Positions 22,050 to 34,374 of a stretch of 64,000 nt of DNA are shown piece by piece. The stretch is taken from positions 236,436,666 to 236,500,665 of the forward strand of contig NC_080571.1 in NCBI RefSeq assembly GCF_030247185.1. The letters run 5' to 3'. A model generated the notes under the pieces. That model was not told the origin of the DNA, did no database searches, and worked only from the letters and a program-made list of their open reading frames with translations. This DNA comes from Malaya genurostris (Eukaryota > Arthropoda > Insecta > Diptera > Culicidae). Numbering within the stretch: the stretch's first letter is position 1; each line of letters begins with the position of its first letter. Made by a program: the position numbers and the translations under genes.

Positions 22050-23745
22050 GAGGAGACCGGGACGAAATTGACCACTTGCAATAATTCGAACAATACATTT
22101 TTCATCCCGTCGGCTAAGCCCTCTATACGTGAGCCCGAGCATTGGCTACAATTGACTTATGTTTATTTAACATGCCATCCAATCAGTTGAACCTCAATAG
22201 TCGGTGAGTGTGACATTTTTCGATATTTTCATCAAAATTAAAAATTTTTTAGTTTCAAAATGTTTGAATTGTAGAATGTATTTCCAGGAACAAATCATAT
22301 TCAGTGAGTGTTTTTAGCGAATTTTGGTGCGTACAAGTTGTTTTTGTGATGAAATAAATTTTGTTTGTGTTATGACTTCTTAAAATCGAAACGGAGTGTA
22401 AATTACCCTCTTTTAGTGGCCCGAGAATGGCCACCAAACTTGGTCTGAGTCGTGAATTAATTGTTGGTTTTTACCAAAACTTACTGATTCTATGAAGCTC
22501 AACATTACTTTCGAGTACGTATCAACAAAACAGTCAAAAAAATCCCAAATCTTGAGCATAATCAATAATCACAAATACGACATTCGGCCACATACTAACA
22601 GACAGGACACTTAAATTGGATTCTTTAATCATTTCAACGATCATCTCGAATATTTGTTTAGTTGGGTCAGTACTCGCATGTGTCACGATGGCGCCACGTT
22701 ACACTATCAAAAACATGCTGTCTGTCATCTTGACTGTGTTTATTATTTTTTTTTTTCATTTACCAACAGAGTTGCCATTCATACAGAATTACCTGTAATG
22801 TATTGATTTGTATACGTCCATGCTAATTTCATGCAGGATACAGATTTAATACATATTGCCAAAACTATATAACTACTTCTCATCCTCCAACGCAATACAA
22901 AATCGAACCCGTATTGTTACAATTTTTACTTGCTTCTGCTCTGCCGTCACTTAATTTCGGGTGAAAATTACCAACACAATCGAAAATAGTCTAGAAGAAC
23001 AAAGTTAAATATATTATCAACGTAATCCAATAATTTATTGCGACGATTCATTTTCAAATATTATGATGAAATCAGGCATCTCTGCCAGCAGCTGATCGGT
23101 GTTGACAAATGAGGAGGAACCAACTAGTAAATAAACTTTTACATAACACAAGGGGTGTACCGATAGTAAATAGTTCGCGCAGTACAATATAGGTGAAACT
23201 AGTGCATCACGAAAATTAACTTTTATAAGAATTTACTCATACTGTCATGTCTGTTAGTCTGTGATTTGGCATCGACAGCATAAAAGATGAGCGAAGATTC
23301 CGAGCTATCGAACGATTTGGACAATATTCTGCGTTTACTGGGACAAATTACTTAATAATCAGCGCCACAAAGTTGGCATAGAATGCTCCCACAGAGCTCA
23401 CCCGGATTCTGCGCTCAAGCTATAGCATTTTCACATGCGTGAATTGCTTCCCTGAAACAGTGAATCTGATTATTAGTGAAACGTTTTTTATTATTCATTT
23501 AAATTTTGATCTCAACTCAAAAACAATTGCATTTTATTTCACATATTTTTTCCCATCATTTATCGTATTTCTTTGACAAAATCAGTAATTTTAAATTAAA
23601 ATTATATTTTTCATGTACAATACCTCAAACCTGTAACTAAAAGTTGTAGCTTTCGAACAGTATCCAACATTCTGAGTGAAAACATTATGTTTCTCACTAG
23701 TTTTTGAGTAAGGCCAAAAGTGGCCATTTTCGCCCAGGTCTCCCC
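22050..23745 (+). mobile_element. GGGGAGACC-end TA-inserting element, copy 2, with nested MITE
   Basis: The left end GAGGAGACCGGGACGAAATT and the right end GGTCTCCCC are inverted repeats. The right flank is TA (23746-23747) and the left flank TG, a decayed TA. Subtracting the nested MITE leaves about 1.0 kb. No transposase is readable; a 22-codon frame at 23287 (MSEDSELSNDLDN) is the only protein-like scrap. TA targeting suggests Tc1/mariner-like mobilisation, by inference. Confidence 0.85.
22589..23263 (-). mobile_element. MITE of the CACAGACTAACAGAC family, copy D
   Basis: 675 bp. Ends CACATACTAACAGAC / GTCTGTTAGTCTGTG. The target duplication ATTCGGC (22582-22588) / ATTTGGC (23264-23270) matches at 6 of 7 positions. 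Same orientation as copy A. It sits inside the GGGGAGACC element, which itself sits inside repeat E. Confidence 0.9.
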
Positions 23746-23934
23746 TACGGATAAAAATTCTTTGTTTCTCGCGAAATACTCGAATTTTAACCGCACTAAC
23801 ACGACACAACGTGCTCACTCGATGATAGTTTTACTTGAAGTGTTAGTTAATATTAACAGCATACAAAAAACTGTTTGAAGATTTTAAAAAATTGCTTTCT
23901 CTTTTATATTTTTTCTCATGAATCGAATACACTA

Positions 23935-24172
23935 AGGTCTTTTTTATGCGGTCTTTTTTATGCGACTTTTTTATGCGAATTTTCGGAGTTATGCGTTTTT
24001 TTTATGCGAAGTTTCAGAGTTATGCGGTTTTTCATGCGAATTTTCAGAGTTATGCGATTTTCTTTTGTGCGGTTTTTTTATGCGAATTTTCAGAGTTATG
24101 CGTTTTTTTTAATGCAAAGTTTCAGAGTTATGCGGTTTTTTATGCGAATTTTCAGAGCTTTGTGTTTTTTTT
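23935..24172 (+). repeat. Minisatellite with TTATGCG units
   Basis: About eight imperfect units of roughly 30 bp, each with TTATGCGAATTTTCAGAG or TTATGCGGTTTTTT. The phenylalanine-rich ORFs across it (23875-24225) follow from the repeat and are not considered genes. Confidence 0.85.
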
Positions 24173-24179
24173 TTTATAC

Positions 24180-24920
24180 TAACATACAAAAATTTGTTAA
24201 AACTCGATCAATCATATGTCAGTGACTTTCCTTGGTATGTGTGATTCATTTTTATGGAGGAAACGTAAAATGGAATGATATTGGGCGCTGTTTTCAAATC
24301 TGGGGAATTCTTATAGTTCTTGAAAGGTTCGGTGTAAAATTATGATTTATCACTCGAACCAATCCCGATCGTGAGCTGATAATTTCAAATTTCATCTGAG
24401 ATGTTCAAGTATATAGGACAGTTTTGAATCATACGTTTGGTGACAACACGTGAATAATCTTTTTTTTTGTCAACATTGGTAAGGTTTTATCCAGCCTCCT
24501 GCTTGGCCGCCATGTTCTTGAGACCATCTTTTTTTCCGCGAATACGACAACAACGAAAAAGTTTGTAAACATAAATAATAGTTTGTTGATGCTAAGTATC
24601 TGTGATTTGTTGAAACGAAGTTGATTTTTATATGTATGATTATAAATGTGATATCGTTATGAAACGTGCGATGCCAAATTGTAATACTGACTTCCACAAT
24701 CGATAATGTGTTGTATTTTACTTCATTTTGTTTACTTTGCTCTCATTGACTTGCTAGCTTTGAAAGCCCCAAAGGACCGAGATGTTGGTTACGATCACCC
24801 CCCCTCCTCCCCCCTTCTATGGAAGCTGGTTCCTGAAACCGACGCATTTTGTTTTGGTGGCGTTTTTGTCAACAATATGTCAACCATACAATCAAACCAC
24901 ACTGGTGTCAAAAGTTATTT
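24180..24920. other. No gene seen
   Basis: AT-rich intergenic sequence with a C-run near 24798-24820. Confidence 0.5.
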
Positions 24921-24921
24921 T

Positions 24922-25990
24922 TTTTTATTTAAAAGATATTTTATTCAGGCCTATTTGAGTACAAACTTTACGTGGCCGATTTAGCTGAGTTTTTAGATAA
25001 TTTTTTTTGTATTGGATCTCGTTGTCACCCTTTTTCTAGGGGGAGAGGAGCTTCCATTTTCCTCCTGCGAGGATTTAGGGGCAGTTTGTTCGTGGCTCGT
25101 CTCGTCATCCATTGCCGTGGTATTGTTGTTGATTTCGTTGCTAGTTGCTGTAGATGCGCCTTGTTGTACATTGTTTGCAGTTGCTGGTTGGTTAGCTGGT
25201 AAGCTGTTAATTGCAGCTGGTGTACTATGTTCTATAGGGGATACGTTGGATGGTTTCGTTGAAGGGGATGCTTCACTATTGTTGGTGACTGTCACAGGTG
25301 TACTGGGGTTGCTTGGAGTTGGTGTGAAGGAAGCACCGTTGTACTTTGGTGTAGTTGTCTCCTTATTTAGTTTATCACATGGCTTACCGTAGTGAACAGC
25401 TTTTTGGCAATATTGACTTGTGGCCATCTGATTGTCATAGGTAACAAGTGATTTGCACGGGATTCTTGTATCCTGACCGAATGTTACATAAGAAGGTATA
25501 GGCCTCCTCAAGCGCATGCGTAACAAATGTACGCCATTTAGAATACCGGGGAAAGAATTCTTCCACTTTTCTTTTTCGATAGAGAGAATCTCTCCTTATT
25601 GGGACATGGTTTTGCGAATATAAGGATCGATGACGCTTGAGGGAAGATCATGCACACGCACTTCTATAGAACTATCTTCCATATATACTGGAATGTTGTT
25701 CTTGATATTTGATTTTTGATGCTCCACATAGTGCACATTATTATTGTCTTTAGCGAATTGAATTGCATCCAACTCTTTATAGAATTGGATATAAACAACA
25801 TTTTTGGTCTTATTGCATTGAAGTAAATGCACACGTTTAATGTCAATGCATTTGCTCCTTAAGCAAATCTTCAAGTTCTCATATCGAAGGTCAAATTTTG
25901 CACTGTCTGAAGTCAACAATAATTGTATTCTTTCGTACCGGCGGTAGCTTTTGTTCGTTTAGTTAACTCATTTCGAGGTCGTTCTATTGT
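24922..25990 (-). mobile_element. ORF1-only LINE-like element with poly(A)
   Basis: On the minus strand a gag-like ORF1 (25919 down to 24993) is followed after only about 70 bp by AATAAA-containing sequence and an A-rich tail (about 24922-24940). There is no endonuclease/RT ORF2. The 5' edge is not defined. A large internal deletion of ORF2 or a true ORF1-only (HAL1/HeT-A-like) family are both possible. Confidence 0.65.
24993..25919 (-). pseudogene. LINE gag-like ORF1 protein with one premature stop
   Basis: Two open blocks in the same frame (25919-25599 and 25595-24993) are separated by a single TAA at 25596-25598. Reading through it gives a continuous protein. The first part has RYERIQLLLTSDSAKF and a VRVHDLPSSVIDPYIRKTMSQ block. 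After the stop come EKEKWKNSFPGILNGVHLL, RRPIPSYVTFGQ and a Cys/His-poor C-terminus very rich in Ser/Thr/Pro/Asn, ending in a basic RSNTKKII. This layout is typical of ORF1 proteins of mosquito non-LTR elements (RNA-binding, nucleic-acid chaperone role). A start codon is not evident upstream. Confidence 0.7.
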
Positions 25991-28900
25991 TCACTACACA
26001 ATACTGTACTTGGTTTCTTCTGTCCCGAACGTAAGCGGTTTTTGTTTATCGACTGACTTGGATGAAACCGAACTGAAAAGTTAATTTCTTCAAACCCAAC
26101 ATAAATATAACTGTAGTCTAGTATTCTCTATAAAACAAGTAATTTGACCTCTATTTGAATAAGAAAAAGAAATTGTGGTTTATTATTATATTCCATCGAA
26201 ATCGTTTTCTTATGTTGATGCAACCGCATGAAGAAAAATGTGAACGTGTGAACACTGCTTGAACACAGCATTTGATAGCGAACTAGAACCAAAAAATCAA
26301 AGTTTTCGGCTTCAAGCCAATTGTATGCAATTGACAATCGTGCCACCGGGGTGGTTACGATAGTACTGGCTAGAGCGCCTTATTGTTGCCACCGGGCTGG
26401 TTTCATCATCTGCATTCGTTCAAACTCCAGAAAATAGAAGAAATCGTCATAAATTGTTCATAATACAAGGGATATGTCAACAGCATCACACTATCTCGTG
26501 GTGATCACGCTGGCTGGAATCTATGTTTGGCTCGATTTATTCTCAAAACATGGGAAATTGTTTTCGGAATTTATCAAATCGCAATCGAAAAATTGTTTGC
26601 GATAGGAAACTCTTTGGATAAAGTATTTCCCATATAAATCTTTAGATTTTGGAGAAAAAAAAACAATGCGAAGTTATTTCTAGATCTTACACGCAAATTT
26701 TAAAAGTTAACTTTTTTTTGAATCAAATAATTGCGCAAATTTCAGCAGTGAAGAGTTCCCAGACTCTTCTTTCAAATAATCAAATGTTCATGGAATATTT
26801 TAATATCCAAATGTTCAGAGAGCATCGATGAGCCTGCATTCAATAATTCTACGGTAATTGGCATATTGTCGCAAAACTGAAATGTAGAGGCGCTGCTTGT
26901 TTAGAGATGATACTTTCAGCAAGAGCTGTCAAATCGGTAGGAAAATTTCTAATTACTCCACCTTTTCAACGATTTCTTATGAAAACGGGAAAATTCATTT
27001 GAAAAATCATAGTAGAAGTTGAAGAAAAAGTTTTTACTCTGAGGTGGTAATGTTGATCTTAGTTCATTGTGCGAAATCTACCGTTTATTCAGAATAGAGC
27101 ATTGAAGTTGGTTTGATACCATTTTTAAAATGCCTGGAAATAACAAATAAAGTATCCAAAATAAATAGTACTCGATCGCTATACATTCTAGTCCTCGAGA
27201 AATCAACATTACACTGGTTTCTGTTCAAAAAAATGTGGATCCGAAAAAACCTAACCTTACCCAATTTCACACATTTCTGAAGATTTTTCATGTTTATTCG
27301 TAGTTTACACTAAAAAAAGAAGTAGTAATCACTTTGAAATCGATTTTCTTCTACTCCGACTGTACTTTTATTGCTGATATCTATTTGTACTATCGAATAA
27401 ACGATAAAAATGTTGCAAATCACTACTTCGAATTGTATCGATTCGAGACTGCTAGCACTCTAATGTCTATTACAAATTTACGAGCAAATCTAAAAATAAA
27501 GTTTAATCAATTGCGAGTAATAAAACTTCGAACGGTATGGATGTTCGATCTAACAACTCGAATGTGACGTTCAAAGTTTTGTACAACTAGTACAAAATTG
27601 AAATCGAACAAAAAATGGTTGGATAATAATTTCAGAACGTTAGCTTTTGAAATGTTGAAGGTAGGATAGGACAGATGATGGGTAGATGGGCAAAATACTT
27701 TTTAGACTAGAAACAGGAAATCCACCAGGACTGAAGTGACGCTGCAGGAGTTTTCAACTTCCTGCATACATTTTAAATTATACCGAAATTGTTAGGTACT
27801 GGGGTGTACTGACTTTTATTTCGTGTTTGCATTTCCCAGGGGTGAAACTGTGTTCAACTTCTGTTTCAAATTTTGTTACAGAGTAGTCTAGCTAGTCTCC
27901 AGAAACTGCTTGTTGCAAATCATTCGAACGTTTGAATATGCATTCAATTTTAATTTTTCTACCAGTTATATTTCTAGCATTCCAAATTATATTTTTTTAT
28001 GTGAGTCCAATAGCTTTGGAATTTGGAATTGATCACTTTACTCAATACTGTAACAGATTTCATTTTATGAGTGACTTTTTTCTGAGCTGTCACAAAATGA
28101 AAAAGAAATTAACGGAATAAAAATAACGTGTACTATTTCATGTAATTGTAAACAGTATTTTAAGTGACAACGTTTATCTTTAATCCTAGTCAAAAAATGT
28201 TAATTTTCGAATGTAAGTTATTGACAATGACAACTACATTTGTTCCGAAGAGCAGTCAGTATACCAAACAAATTAATTCTCAAGAGAGTCATAAATCACA
28301 CAAACAACCGAGGCAATTAACATTTTTGCGGGAATTGCCAGTTCGATACTTTTCCGACACCTACAAGCAAACCGTGTATCATCGTCCCAGCTCCACTTAG
28401 ACCATCCCTACGGGGAGCAGACATGTAAGGAAATCCTTTTTCCAAGTCACGATTTTGATACATCTCTTGTGAAAATCAGCTTGTACATTCAACCGGTCTG
28501 GCTATATTTACACTTGAGCTGTGTTTTCTATACTCTACGAGGAACGATATAAAATCACATATCCGGAACTGTGGAACACGCCAGGAAGTACGGTGAGATG
28601 AATGTTTTGTATCCGCTTGGAGAAAGTGCTAAAGCAGAAGCTTAAAAGAAAAAACAATGAAATGATTTTTCCTGCCAGTTTAACGAATATGGTCACGATG
28701 CCTGCTCTTTTGAGCTGGCCGCGGGTTGGCTGACTGTGTGCAATGTATGTGAAAGTATTACTTGTTTTTTACTTGAAATTAATTGTTTGTTTCTCATGCC
28801 ATATGTTGCCTTTAGTTTTCTTTTGAAGTTGGTAAGCCTTCTAGAATTATCCTAATTTATTAAAGACGTAGACTTTAGTGTCGGAAGAAAGAGTTCAGTA

Positions 28901-29329
28901 TCGATCTGGTTAAAATGTTGAAACAATTGTTGGGTAAAATCGAACTATAACTGATTTAAGTTAGAATGCGTTTATTTTAAAAAATCATTGAGTTTTGATA
29001 CTTTGATGTCCCATATAAACCTATCATAGTTCGTTATAGGCACTAACACACAGTGACGTTTGTGTTTTTGTTGTTTTGTTATACGCACTGGAGATAAAGA
29101 ACTAGATTGACTAATCCACGTGAAATACATCGTACATGCATTGGTTCTGTCACAGTTGATGGTATAGTCAATAAATCTGTACATTGTTTATCATATTGGT
29201 ATTCATTATTGACAATGATAGGTGGGCTAGGGCAGGTGTAACGCACGATCTCATCGGTAAAGAACCTACTTTACTAGGCACAAGATTCACTTTTGGGATA
29301 CATTCAATCATGCTTGTCTAACAGAGGCC
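25991..29329. other. Long AT-rich stretch without recognised genes
   Basis: No domain-bearing ORF or clear transposon end was found. A 78-codon frame at 28164-28400 (contains LTFLRELPVRYFSDTYKQ) looks somewhat protein-like but has no partner exon or known family. Confidence 0.45.
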
Positions 29330-30312
29330 CGGGGCCGTGTGTTACATATCATTCGAATCGGTTCTTTGAGATCGCAAACGGTATACAAACACATGGAGTT
29401 TTGGGGTTGAAAATGCCAATAAAGAAAAGCTCCAAAAAACGGAACTCACCTCGATTTCTCAGCAACCGTTAAACCGATATTCACAAATCATGATTTCAAT
29501 TAAAGCTCTTATTGTCCTAAAAGATACGGTACAATTTCATCCAGATCCCACGTCCGGTTCCGAATTTATAGAGCGATGAGTGTCAAAACATTCAAATCGT
29601 CACTAAAAAATACGATGAAAAACCGGTACGCGTCGGTACGTGAGATACGGAAGAAGAATACACCACCGTCTGTGATACGTTCGCAGCGTGATTTGTTCAA
29701 TTTCGTATAGCGTGAATGGTTGCCACATTTAAATCTATATCTTCAGCTGAAAAATAGGTAAATCTGTGAATCTTTTAGGCAATTTGTACCTACTTGTTAG
29801 TATTATCACAAAATCATGATAACGATGTTTTCTTTGAAAGTCTACTTTTTGCTTTTCTCAAATAGAAAGTTGGCCCGGAGGGCTAAGTGTTCTATACCAT
29901 TCGACACAGTTAATCGTTAAGTTCCCAGTTTCCAATTCCAGAACTACCGGAAATAGTGGTCAAAAACTCTAAAACGAGACTCACTCAATTTTCTTTTTTT
30001 TAAGATTTCCACAAACTTACACTCAAATGAAAGTTCCTATAATCTCATACGTTGTTGTTTAATTTTATTCGGGCCCGATTTCCGGTTCCAGAACTATAGG
30101 GTGAAGTGTGTTTAATCATTTTGTGGGAGGATGCAAAATAAAAAAAAACTTATTAACTTGACATAACTGATTACAAATTGAATAGGTTATGTCAGTTTAT
30201 ACCCAAAGAAAGTTTGAAGATTGAAAAAAAAATTCTTGACAGAATCTTCTAGTGATAATTTTAAAAATATAAGTAATATGAGAAAGGATTCATTACACAA
30301 CTATGTGGATAA
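29330..30312 (-). repeat. Dispersed repeat G, copy 2
   Basis: The reverse-strand counterpart of 20373-21570. Its start equivalent (ATCCACATAGTTGTGTAATG on the minus strand) is at about 30285-30312. Modules with CCGGTTCCGGA-like cores lie near 29555, 29930 and 30080. The 29575-29745 part matches 20775-20935 inverted. Confidence 0.65.
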
Positions 30313-30604
30313 AAAACGGTTATTTTAAATGGGCATGGTTGATAAATGCATGATCTTAAATTTTCAAAATAGTTATAATATTTGGATATGTCTAAATTTT
30401 TGAAAAATGTGGGTAGGTATTGTCTTTTTGTCCCTCCAAAAAAATTATTTTACTAGTAATATTTTATCATATAACACTTTTTTTCTGTTATCCCCATAGT
30501 TCTTTTCCGTAATCGTTCATATTTTACTACAATTTTTAAACTAATTTACTTCAATGTGAAATGTGCTTTACTTTAAAATGTTCGAATTCGCTTAATGATC
30601 TGTA

Positions 30605-31885
30605 ACAGTTCGGCTGAAAAGTTCGTATCGTTTAATAGAAACACACATTTTTTTTGCCAAAATTCGTTTTTATTATTCAACATAATTGCCATCAGAGGCA
30701 ATACAGCGATTATAGCGATCTTTCAACTTTTCGATACCATTTTTGTAGTACGATTTGTCCTTTGCCTCAAAATAGGCCTCAGTTTTAGCGATTACCTCCT
30801 CATTGCTTCTAAATTTTTTACCAGCGAGCATTCTCTTGAGGTCTGAGAACAGGAAAAAGTCACTGGGGCCAAATCTGGAAAATACGGTGGATGAGGGAGC
30901 AATTAGAAGCCCAATTCGTTCAATTTCAGCATGGTTTTCATCGACTTGTGACACGGTGCATTGTCTTGATGAAACAAAACTTTTTTCTTCTTCAAATGAG
31001 GCCGTTTTTTTTAAATTTCGTCCTTCAAACGCTATATAATAGTCTCTGTTGATGGGTTTTCCCTTTTCAAGGTAGTCGATAAAAATTATACCATGCGAAT
31101 CCCAAAATACAGACGCCATAACCTTACCGGCCGATTGTTGAGTCTTTCCACGCTTTGGGTTCGGTTCATCGCGTGCAGTCCACTCAGCTGACTGTCGATT
31201 GGACTCCGGAGTGAAGTGATGGAGCCATGTTTCGTCCATTGTTATATATCGACGAAAAAAATCGGTTTTATTTCGATATAACAGCTCCAAACACTGCTCA
31301 GAATCATCAATTCGTTGTTGTTTTTGATCGATTGTGAGCTCACGCGGCACCCATTTTGCACAAAGCTTTCTCATATCCAAATATTCGTGAATAATATGTC
31401 CAACACGTTCCTTTGATATCTTTAGGGTGTCAGCTATCTCGATGAACTTCACTTTACGGTCATTGAAAATCATTTTGTGTATTTTTTTCACGTTTTCATC
31501 GGTAACAGCCTCTTTTGGACGTCCACTGCGTTCATCGTCTTCGGTGCTCATATGACCAGTACGAAATTTTGCAAACCACTTACGAATTGTTGCTTCGCCC
31601 GGTGCTGAGTCTGGATAACACTCATCTAGCCAGTTTTTGGTATCGGCGGCACTTTTTTTCATCAAAAAGTAGTGTTTCATCAACACACAAAATTCCTTTT
31701 TTTCCATTTTTTCACAATAACAAAAGTAGCTTCACTCAAAATGCAATATCTCACAAACTAATAATCAGACATCTGTCAAATTTATACACGTATCTTTTGA
31801 AGGTTGGTACTAACTGAAAATGGTATGGATTTAATTCTAGTGGCGCCCACTCATAGAAACGATACGAACTTTTCAGCCGATCAGT
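30605..31885 (-). mobile_element. Full-length mariner element (copy 2)
   Basis: 1,281 bp between TIRs starting ACAGTTCGGCTGAAAAGTTC and ACTGATCGGCTGAAAAGTTC. TA duplications are at 30603-30604 and 31886-31887. It shares its family with copies 1 and 3. Confidence 0.95.
30673..31707 (-). pseudogene. Mariner transposase, open but frameshifted through the catalytic core
   Basis: A 344-codon uninterrupted ORF starts MEKKEFCVLMKHYF. The HTH region (APGEATIRKWFAKFRTGH), the first catalytic Asp (TMDETWLHHF) and the C-terminal block with the third (PSDFFLFSDLKRMLAGKKF) are in the mariner frame. The intervening stretch (from about IAFEGRNLKK to VFSRFG) is in the wrong frame, because one indel shifts it and a second restores it. 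The HQDNAPCH box with the second catalytic Asp is therefore destroyed (the DNA for it is still present in another frame, near 30950). It looks intact by ORF length but should be catalytically dead. Confidence 0.9.
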
Positions 31886-31887
31886 TA

Positions 31888-32690
31888 GTAATAATTTTTG
31901 TGCCCCCTCAATATTTCATGGAACTTGCCGCCCCTGGTCGTAATTTAAAAAAAAACATGAAACAAGAAACGTCCTTTATCTACAAACCATGAAAACCACG
32001 AAAAACGTATTCAATTGACGTTATCAACCACACAACTCTAATACATTTTTCCTAGGAGGTATTGACATTTCTGGTGAACATATCCAAAAATTGAAAAAAA
32101 TCGGTTCAGTGTTATGTGTTAAGTTAAGATATTTCAAGACGTCATTTTGAGCAACGATGCGAAAAGCGGAAAAAAATTCTTCTGTTGTGGTTCAAAACTA
32201 TTTCGATTTGTAAGTTTTGCTAGGTCCGAACAAACTTCAGTTAATTGAAGAATTCCATAGTAATTTATATGATAATGAATTATGAGAAAAGCATTATCAC
32301 ACATTATTATAAGGTGGGTAAAAACAGGTTTTTCATATAATATTAAGAAGGAAATATATTCGATAAACAAAAGTTACTGATTGGAATCTATCGAACTGGC
32401 AATTATCGAATGTTTAAAGTTTTTGCCATTTTTTTATGGGATGGCCATCAGTGTGCAAAGAGATTTTTGCTTTCCAGTTGTCGGTTTTCGTTCTCAGACA
32501 AGGCCAAGTGAAAACTAATACTTTCTTAACTATTGGATTATGTGATTATTAACAGAAATGTTAGTTTATTTATTAACGTTTAATTTATATTGCCATGGAA
32601 AAAGCAACATTTGCAATATTGCAATTTTCTGGTTGATGGGGCCTCCGTGTAAATCAGAAAAAATGGCATAATTTGCTATCAAACTGAAAA
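31888..32690. other. No gene seen
   Basis: AT-rich spacer between the mariner and a protein relic. Confidence 0.5.
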
Positions 32691-32717
32691 TTCATTTGAG
32701 CTTTTGACCCTGTTAAT

Positions 32718-33311
32718 AGTTAGATGTTCTTAGGCCGGAGTTGAGCAAAGGATGAAAATTTAAATTGTATTTCAGTGTTCAATTCCTTCAATCGGTTGTA
32801 GGTTTCTCGCAATATAGTGGGCGTTAGCCTTTTTTGAACAGCTTGGCTGTATCCGTCTTTCCTAATTGGTACACAATCACGTTGACCAGGCTTTGATCAG
32901 CTAAGTTTCATCATCCTCGTAAAATTTCATAACGGTGTTTTTAATATTTTCATCTAGTTCACTGGCTGCCCTCGATCCAATAGTGAAATGCACACTGCTC
33001 TCATTCAGTAATATTTTTGCTTCTGTTTCCGTATATAATGTTAATGTTTTTCTAATTTTCTCGGCTGTTCATGGCTTAGGCAGTACAGTTAAGAGTTGAA
33101 ATTGTTCAGCTCTTGGCTTACCTTCAGTGGAAAACTTTCCTTTGAGCTGCTCAATTCTTTCATGCACCTTGTCGATTCCTCCTTCATCAAAACTAACCTC
33201 TTTGTTTCGTGCAAATATATGACTTTTAATGATGTTTATTATCTCGTGATATTTCTCAATGATATATTCAACAGAACTAATTTTTATTTTGGCAAATGGG
33301 GGCCCCGGCAT
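32718..33311 (-). pseudogene. Relic of an invertebrate-wide, element-like protein (PG-D / FSKFA-LRPK type)
   Basis: Minus-strand reading, in pieces: an N-terminal part with KVHERIEQLKGKF and FQLLTVLPKP (33311-33072), then a stop, then ASELDENIKNTVMKFYEDDE. After further stops and a frameshift come PGQRDCVPIRKDG, AVQKRLTPTILRETYNRLKE and FSSFAQLRPKNI. The order FYEDDE / PG-RD / QKRL / FS-FA-LRPK is a pattern I have seen in many multicopy invertebrate proteins of probable transposon origin. I cannot name the family. At least three in-frame stops and one frameshift mark it as dead. Confidence 0.55.
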
Positions 33312-33319
33312 TACTCAAG

Positions 33320-34374
33320 ATTTATATAAACTTTTTAGATGTGTTCTGGAATGAACGTTTGAGACCGTTGTCTCTATTGATGTTGCTGACGTCGCTTCTA
33401 ATGTTTTCAATCTGAGAACTGGCAGCTCACTTACAACCACAAATGCACATTTGCCATTTTGAAATTAGTTGTTTTTATCACGATACACCTAACAACAAAC
33501 AGATGAAAGTACAATTCAGACGATCATTCAACTTCCGTCAACGTTAACGGTGCTTTGCCCGTAGTGTAGATTAGTTTAAGGCTTTCATTATTGACACGAA
33601 TACACGGTTCGGAAGTGAAAACGTTCCGTGAGGCTAACATAGTGTTAAATAAGCGTTACAAACAGCTCCTTTCCATTACCATTCCTTGGCAGTAACGGTC
33701 ACCTGATATAACGTGTAAATCGTACTTTAGCCGAATAACATATGATGTTTGTTTTCATCGCGAAATATCCCAGCGAAATATTGAATTTTTAACGAAATAT
33801 TTAATTTCTAGGCAGAAGACTCTTAACGTCAGTGATTTTCCACAAGGGTATAGAAAGTTCTATTCGTGTTTCTGTTGTTGCTTGTGTTGTTTCCTAACTC
33901 TGAACATCCATACAAGCATCTTCCTCTTCACTACTCGATAATTCATCGCTACTAGATATACCAGTTTGTTTGTTCAATTCAAAACGACATGAATTGCAAA
34001 TTTTAGATTTTTGTTAAGCAGATTTTTTTCAATAAATCCTAGTTCAACTAATTTGACAATATTACTTTCCGAGAGATCTCGTCAATTTTGAAAAACACAT
34101 TTATTCATTTTGTACTTCATTCTTCAATTCTGAACGATTTCTTGTTTTCACTTGATTATCATTTGCCTATCACTTGTTTCTCACTAGCTTATTTATTCGT
34201 AGTACCAGATTGTTTTATATACAAACATTTAAAAACCTTTTGTAGCGTTTTCAAATATTATTTCTCCATTTAAAAAAAGAAAGTATTTTATTTTGGACAA
34301 CAGTTACAACATTTTAAGAAAAAAAAATCAAAAATTCATCTCATGAGATGCTTGAATCTTAAGTGTTATTTTCA
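33320..34374. other. No gene seen
   Basis: AT-rich spacer. Confidence 0.5.

Larger units (their letters stand above)
21882..23830 (-). repeat. Dispersed repeat E, copy 1, split by a transposon
   Basis: The flanks 21882-22049 and 23746-23830 together match, on the opposite strand, the continuous sequence at 43505-43765. The interruption is the GGGGAGACC element. This gives an empty site for that insertion within the same window. Confidence 0.8.

Noticed and set aside
23875..24225. 116-codon Phe-rich ORF
   Set aside because: It is created by the TTATGCG minisatellite; two overlapping frames are equally open.
25012..25392. 126-codon + strand ORF
   Set aside because: Antisense shadow of the LINE ORF1, which has recognisable motifs on the minus strand.
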